Shown in pieces: positions 6,414 to 8,474 of a stretch of DNA of 8,474 nt (the stretch's first letter is position 1; the number at the start of each line of letters is the position of its first letter). Position numbers and translations under genes: made by a program. The stretch is taken from NCBI GenBank assembly GCA_025355595.1, contig JANXZI010000671.1, positions 1 to 8,474 of the forward strand. Reading direction: 5' to 3'. Below the pieces are notes generated by a model that was not told the origin of the DNA, made no database searches, and was given only the letters and a program-made list of their open reading frames with translations. The stretch is from Spartobacteria bacterium (GTDB taxonomy: Bacteria > Verrucomicrobiota > Verrucomicrobiia > Chthoniobacterales > Chthoniobacteraceae).

Positions 6414-7703
6414 GTGGCAGCCAACGCCCGCTCCACCGCACACCGCCTGCTCGCAGACTGGGAGCAGAAGCGCCCGCACGCCGACGAACTGCTCCACGAA
6501 AAACTCGCCGCATCGCGCCTCGATGATCGCGACCGCGCGCTCGTCACCGAGCTTTTTTACGGCGTGCTGCGCCGGCTCACCGAATTGGATTTTCTCATCG
6601 CCCGTCTGCGCGACGGCGACGTGGACGACGACACGCGCGCCGTGCTGCGCCTCGGGCTCTACCAGCTTTTTCACACGCGCATGCCGGCCTTTGCGATCGT
6701 GAAGGAAACCGTCTCGCTCTCGCGCCGTGCCGGCGGGCTGGTGAATGCGATCCTCCGCCGCGCCGACCGCGAGCGGGAAAAATTGCTCGCCGCGCTCGCC
6801 GCCGCGCCGCTCGCCGTCCGCACGAGCCATCCCGATTTTCTGCTGGAAAAATGGACGGCCAATTTCGGAGCCGACGCCACGCTGGCGCTCACCGAATGGA
6901 ACAACACCCCCGCGCCCGTCCTCCTCCGCGTGAACACGCTCCGCACCACGCGCGACGAACTCCTCGCCTCGCTGCCCGGCGCGGAGCCGCATCCATTTCA
7001 TCCGCTCTCGCTGCGTGCCCCGCGCATCCCGACTGAGTGGCTCGAACGCGGACTCTGCTACGTGCAGGATCCGAGCACGCTCGCCGCCTGCGACATGCTC
7101 GCGCCCGTGGCAGCGACGCCCTTGTCGCATTCCATTTCCGCGGCACCCCGCCGCGTCGCTGACCCCGGCGAACGCATCCTCGACGCCTGCGCCGCGCCCG
7201 GCGGCAAGACGACCGCGCTCGCCGCCCTCATGCACGGCGAAGGCACGATCATCGCGACCGACCTGTGGGACAGCCGCGTCGCGCGACTGCGCGAAAACTG
7301 CGGTCGCCTCGGTGCCACGAACGTCCGCGCGCTCGTCCTCGACACGATGAAGGAATCCGACGAACTCGCGCCCCGCAGCTTCGACCGCATCCTCGTGGAC
7401 GCACCGTGCAGCAACACCGGCGTCATCCGCCGCCGCGTGGACGTGCGCTGGCGATTGAGCGAGGAGGATTTCATCCGCATGCCCGCGCAACAGCTTGCGC
7501 TCCTCCGCCGCTGCGCCGGGCTTTTGAAAAGCGGCGGCACGCTCGTCTATTCCACCTGCTCGCTCGAGCCCGAGGAAAACGAACACGTCGCCGACGAAGC
7601 CGCACGCACGATCCCCGGCCTGCGCCTGCACACCACGCGCCACGTCCGCCCGTGGGTGGACGCCGTGGACGGCGCATTCTGCGCAAAGTTCATCGCGGCG
7701 TGA
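6414..7703 (+). CDS. rsmB: 16S rRNA (cytosine-5) methyltransferase RsmB
   Basis: RsmB uses S-adenosylmethionine to methylate C967 of 16S rRNA (E. coli numbering). The GTG at 6414 gives 429 residues, the length of E. coli RsmB; longer readings run back into the lipoprotein gene. An N-terminal NusB-like helical domain fills about 1-130, with RDRALVTELFYGVLRRL and RLGLYQLFHTR as hallmarks. The RNA-binding linker follows, then the methyltransferase fold. Motif I is DACAAPGGKT (257-266), motif IV DAPCSNTG (329-336) with Cys332, and motif VI STCS (380-383) with Cys382, the catalytic nucleophile in this family; both cysteines are present. Odd: between LAP and PGERILDA, where the family usually has one or two residues, about 19 extra residues are encoded by nested palindromes (see the repeat at 7107-7163). 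The frame is intact. The start is 17 bases after the lipoprotein stop; the stop faces a convergent toxin gene 6 bases away. Confidence 0.93.
   Translation: MAANARSTAHRLLADWEQKRPHADELLHEKLAASRLDDRDRALVTELFYGVLRRLTELDFLIARLRDGDVDDDTRAVLRLGLYQLFHTRMPAFAIVKETVSLSRRAGGLVNAILRRADREREKLLAALAAAPLAVRTSHPDFLLEKWTANFGADATLALTEWNNTPAPVLLRVNTLRTTRDELLASLPGAEPHPFHPLSLRAPRIPTEWLERGLCYVQDPSTLAACDMLAPVAATPLSHSISAAPRRVADPGERILDACAAPGGKTTALAALMHGEGTIIATDLWDSRVARLRENCGRLGATNVRALVLDTMKESDELAPRSFDRILVDAPCSNTGVIRRRVDVRWRLSEEDFIRMPAQQLALLRRCAGLLKSGGTLVYSTCSLEPEENEHVADEAARTIPGLRLHTTRHVRPWVDAVDGAFCAKFIAA
7107..7163 (+). repeat. in-frame palindromic insert within rsmB
   Basis: These 57 bases encode VAATPLSHSISAAPRRVAD, extra to the usual RsmB sequence. 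The segment is bounded by a perfect 9-base inverted repeat, CAGCGACGC (7111-7119) and GCGTCGCTG (7153-7161). Inside are two further perfect hairpins, GCGAC/GTCGC (7113-7117 with 7124-7128) and CGCGGC/GCCGCG (7139-7144 with 7150-7155, loop ACCCC). The length is a multiple of three and no stop is introduced. It sits just before the SAM-binding motif I in a loop likely to tolerate additions. The insertion call rests on my memory of the family; the palindromes are seen directly. Confidence 0.55.
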
Positions 7704-7709
7704 ATTTTG

Positions 7710-8003
7710 TCACATCCTCCGCTGCCAGTAGCCGGGCTTCCGGCTCGTGTGTGCGAAGGCGAGAATCCAGATCGCATCGGGCAGTTTCGCGAAGTGGATG
7801 ATGAATGGAAACCGCTGCATGACCAGTCGCCGTGTGCCTTTCGTGCCTGCGGGAAATCGTTGCGGATCGATTTGGATTTCCTGAACCGCTTCGCGTGCCT
7901 CGCGTTCAAATTCCATCCCGATCCCGGCCTCCCTGCTCTCGTAAAAATCCACTGAATCCCAAAGCTCCTGCTCCGCTTCGGGATCGATGCGGACTGGTTT
8001 CAC
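7710..8003 (-). CDS. RelE/ParE family toxin
   Basis: The product has 97 residues and fits the RelE/ParE toxin superfamily; members act on ribosome-bound mRNA or on DNA gyrase, and I cannot say which applies. Seen: an N-terminal helical hairpin (AEQELWDSVDFYESREAGIG, 10-29), then RFPAGTKGTRRLVMQRFPF (49-67) and a strand pair ending ILAFAHTSRKPGYW (80-93), the order and spacing typical of the fold with its basic residues. It starts with GTG at 8003, overlapping the antitoxin stop in a GTGA tetramer, so the two are translationally coupled. Its stop is 6 bases from the rsmB stop on the other strand. Confidence 0.85.
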   Translation of the reverse strand: MKPVRIDPEAEQELWDSVDFYESREAGIGMEFEREAREAVQEIQIDPQRFPAGTKGTRRLVMQRFPFIIHFAKLPDAIWILAFAHTSRKPGYWQRRM

Positions 8004-8236
8004 GCGCGGTATTTCGCGCGGATCTCGCCAAACACGTCCGCCGCCAGCCTACCCGTGGTCGCGCCCGACTTGATTTTTTCCAGCCGCCGCGCGACCTCGG
8101 AATCCCACGCCTCCTCGACGCCAGTTTCTTCATGCGGAGCATCCATGCTTTCCAAAAGCGTCCGCGTGAGACGCGCCCTCGCATCCTCGGAAAGTCCGAG
8201 CGCTTCGTGGGTCACTTGTTCAAGTGTCATCGGCAT
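8000..8236 (-). CDS. addiction-module antitoxin
   Basis: A 78-residue acidic-to-mixed protein resembling the 'putative addiction module component' antitoxins commonly paired with RelE/ParE toxins. The helical segment LGLSEDARARLTRTLLESMD (13-32) matches the family's LS-x-x-x-RA-x-L-x-x-LL-x-S-L/M-D pattern, and EAWDSEVARRLEKIKSG (42-58) matches the second conserved helix; the C-terminus would wrap the toxin. There is a second Met at residue 3, so the true start could be 8230. It precedes the toxin, as usual, and lies 56 bases after the leuA stop on the same strand. Confidence 0.82.
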   Translation of the reverse strand: MPMTLEQVTHEALGLSEDARARLTRTLLESMDAPHEETGVEEAWDSEVARRLEKIKSGATTGRLAADVFGEIRAKYRA

Positions 8237-8240
8237 GGTG

Positions 8241-8270
8241 CTTATTGCCCCGAACTTGGGTTTTGGTCAA
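8241..8270 (-). promoter_or_regulatory. possible promoter of the toxin-antitoxin pair
   Basis: On the minus strand TTGACC (8270-8265) and AATAAG (8246-8241) are 18 bases apart, 5 and 4 matches to consensus. The -10 box lies only 4 bases before the first ATG, so the transcript would be leaderless or start at the second Met. The spacer holds an imperfect palindrome (CCCAAGTTCGGG, 8261-8250) that could bind the antitoxin complex. The evidence is thin. Confidence 0.3.
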
Positions 8271-8292
8271 GAAACGCGATGGCGTGCAGCGA

Positions 8293-8474
8293 TCACTCCG
8301 CCCGATTCACCGCGCTGAGCACGGCCTTGATCGCGGCGAGCTCGACGTTTGTGTCCACGCCTGCGCCCCATTTCGTGCGTCCGTCGGCGAGCTTGATCTG
8401 GATGAACGCGAGCGCGCTCGCCTCGGTGCCGCTGCTCAGCGACTGCTCGCGGTAGTTTGCGACTTCAAACTTCG
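8293..8474 (-). CDS. leuA: 2-isopropylmalate synthase, C-terminal end (partial)
   Basis: Only the last 59 codons and the stop are in the window; the gene continues past the right edge. LeuA condenses acetyl-CoA with 2-oxoisovalerate in the first step of leucine synthesis. The visible part reads KFEVANYREQSLSSGTEAS, then AFIQIKLADGRTKWGAGVD, then TNVELAAIKAVLSAVNRAE. This is the end of the C-terminal regulatory (leucine-binding) domain of the longer, class II type LeuA, where the stretches GRT-x-W/F-G-x-G-V/I-D and KAVLSAVNR are characteristic. A citramalate synthase has a related end domain but a different final motif, so leuA is preferred. It is followed on the same strand by the antitoxin gene. 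Confidence 0.75.
   Translation of the reverse strand, partial: KFEVANYREQSLSSGTEASALAFIQIKLADGRTKWGAGVDTNVELAAIKAVLSAVNRAE

Noticed and set aside
7265..7801. A 178-codon plus-strand open frame overlapping the end of rsmB
   Set aside because: It is an Arg/Pro/His-rich alternative frame of rsmB with no recognisable domain.

Overview
The window looks like a chromosomal segment of a GC-rich Gram-negative bacterium, most likely a member of the Verrucomicrobiota. Outer-membrane biogenesis genes (bamA, skp/ompH, lpxD) show that the cell has an outer membrane and makes lipid A. The phylum is an inference from protein style, weak ribosome-binding sites, palindromic intergenic repeats and heptamer arrays; no rRNA or marker gene here proves it.

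Layout. Positions 1-482 differ in character from the rest. A count over 241-480 gives about 49% GC, while the core genes run well above 60%. This stretch reads, on the minus strand, like one integron gene cassette: a core site GTTAGGC (482-476), a small ORF for a charged 46-residue repeat protein (375-235), and a long attC-like inverted repeat (210-51) ending in a second GTTAGGC (59-53). No integrase gene is in view. Positions 483-867 hold no gene but several hairpins, including a pair of inverted REP-like palindromes (722-781). A good sigma70-type promoter (868-896) then drives bamA.

Core block, plus strand. bamA (outer-membrane protein insertase), skp/ompH (periplasmic chaperone) and lpxD (third step of lipid A synthesis) follow one another with short gaps and probably form one operon. 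A SprT-like zinc metallopeptidase gene follows 54 bases after lpxD. Then comes a 220-base gap containing a phased heptamer array with a long inverted repeat. Next is a second plus-strand pair, a 3D-domain lipoprotein and rsmB (16S rRNA m5C methyltransferase). rsmB carries an apparent 57-base in-frame palindromic insertion.

Right end, minus strand. The end of leuA (2-isopropylmalate synthase) is followed by a small antitoxin-toxin pair of the addiction-module/RelE-ParE kind. The toxin stop codon lies 6 bases from the rsmB stop codon, so the two convergent units are tightly packed.

The most interesting items are the cassette-like left end, the in-frame palindromic insert in rsmB, and the heptamer-phased inverted repeat after the metallopeptidase gene.
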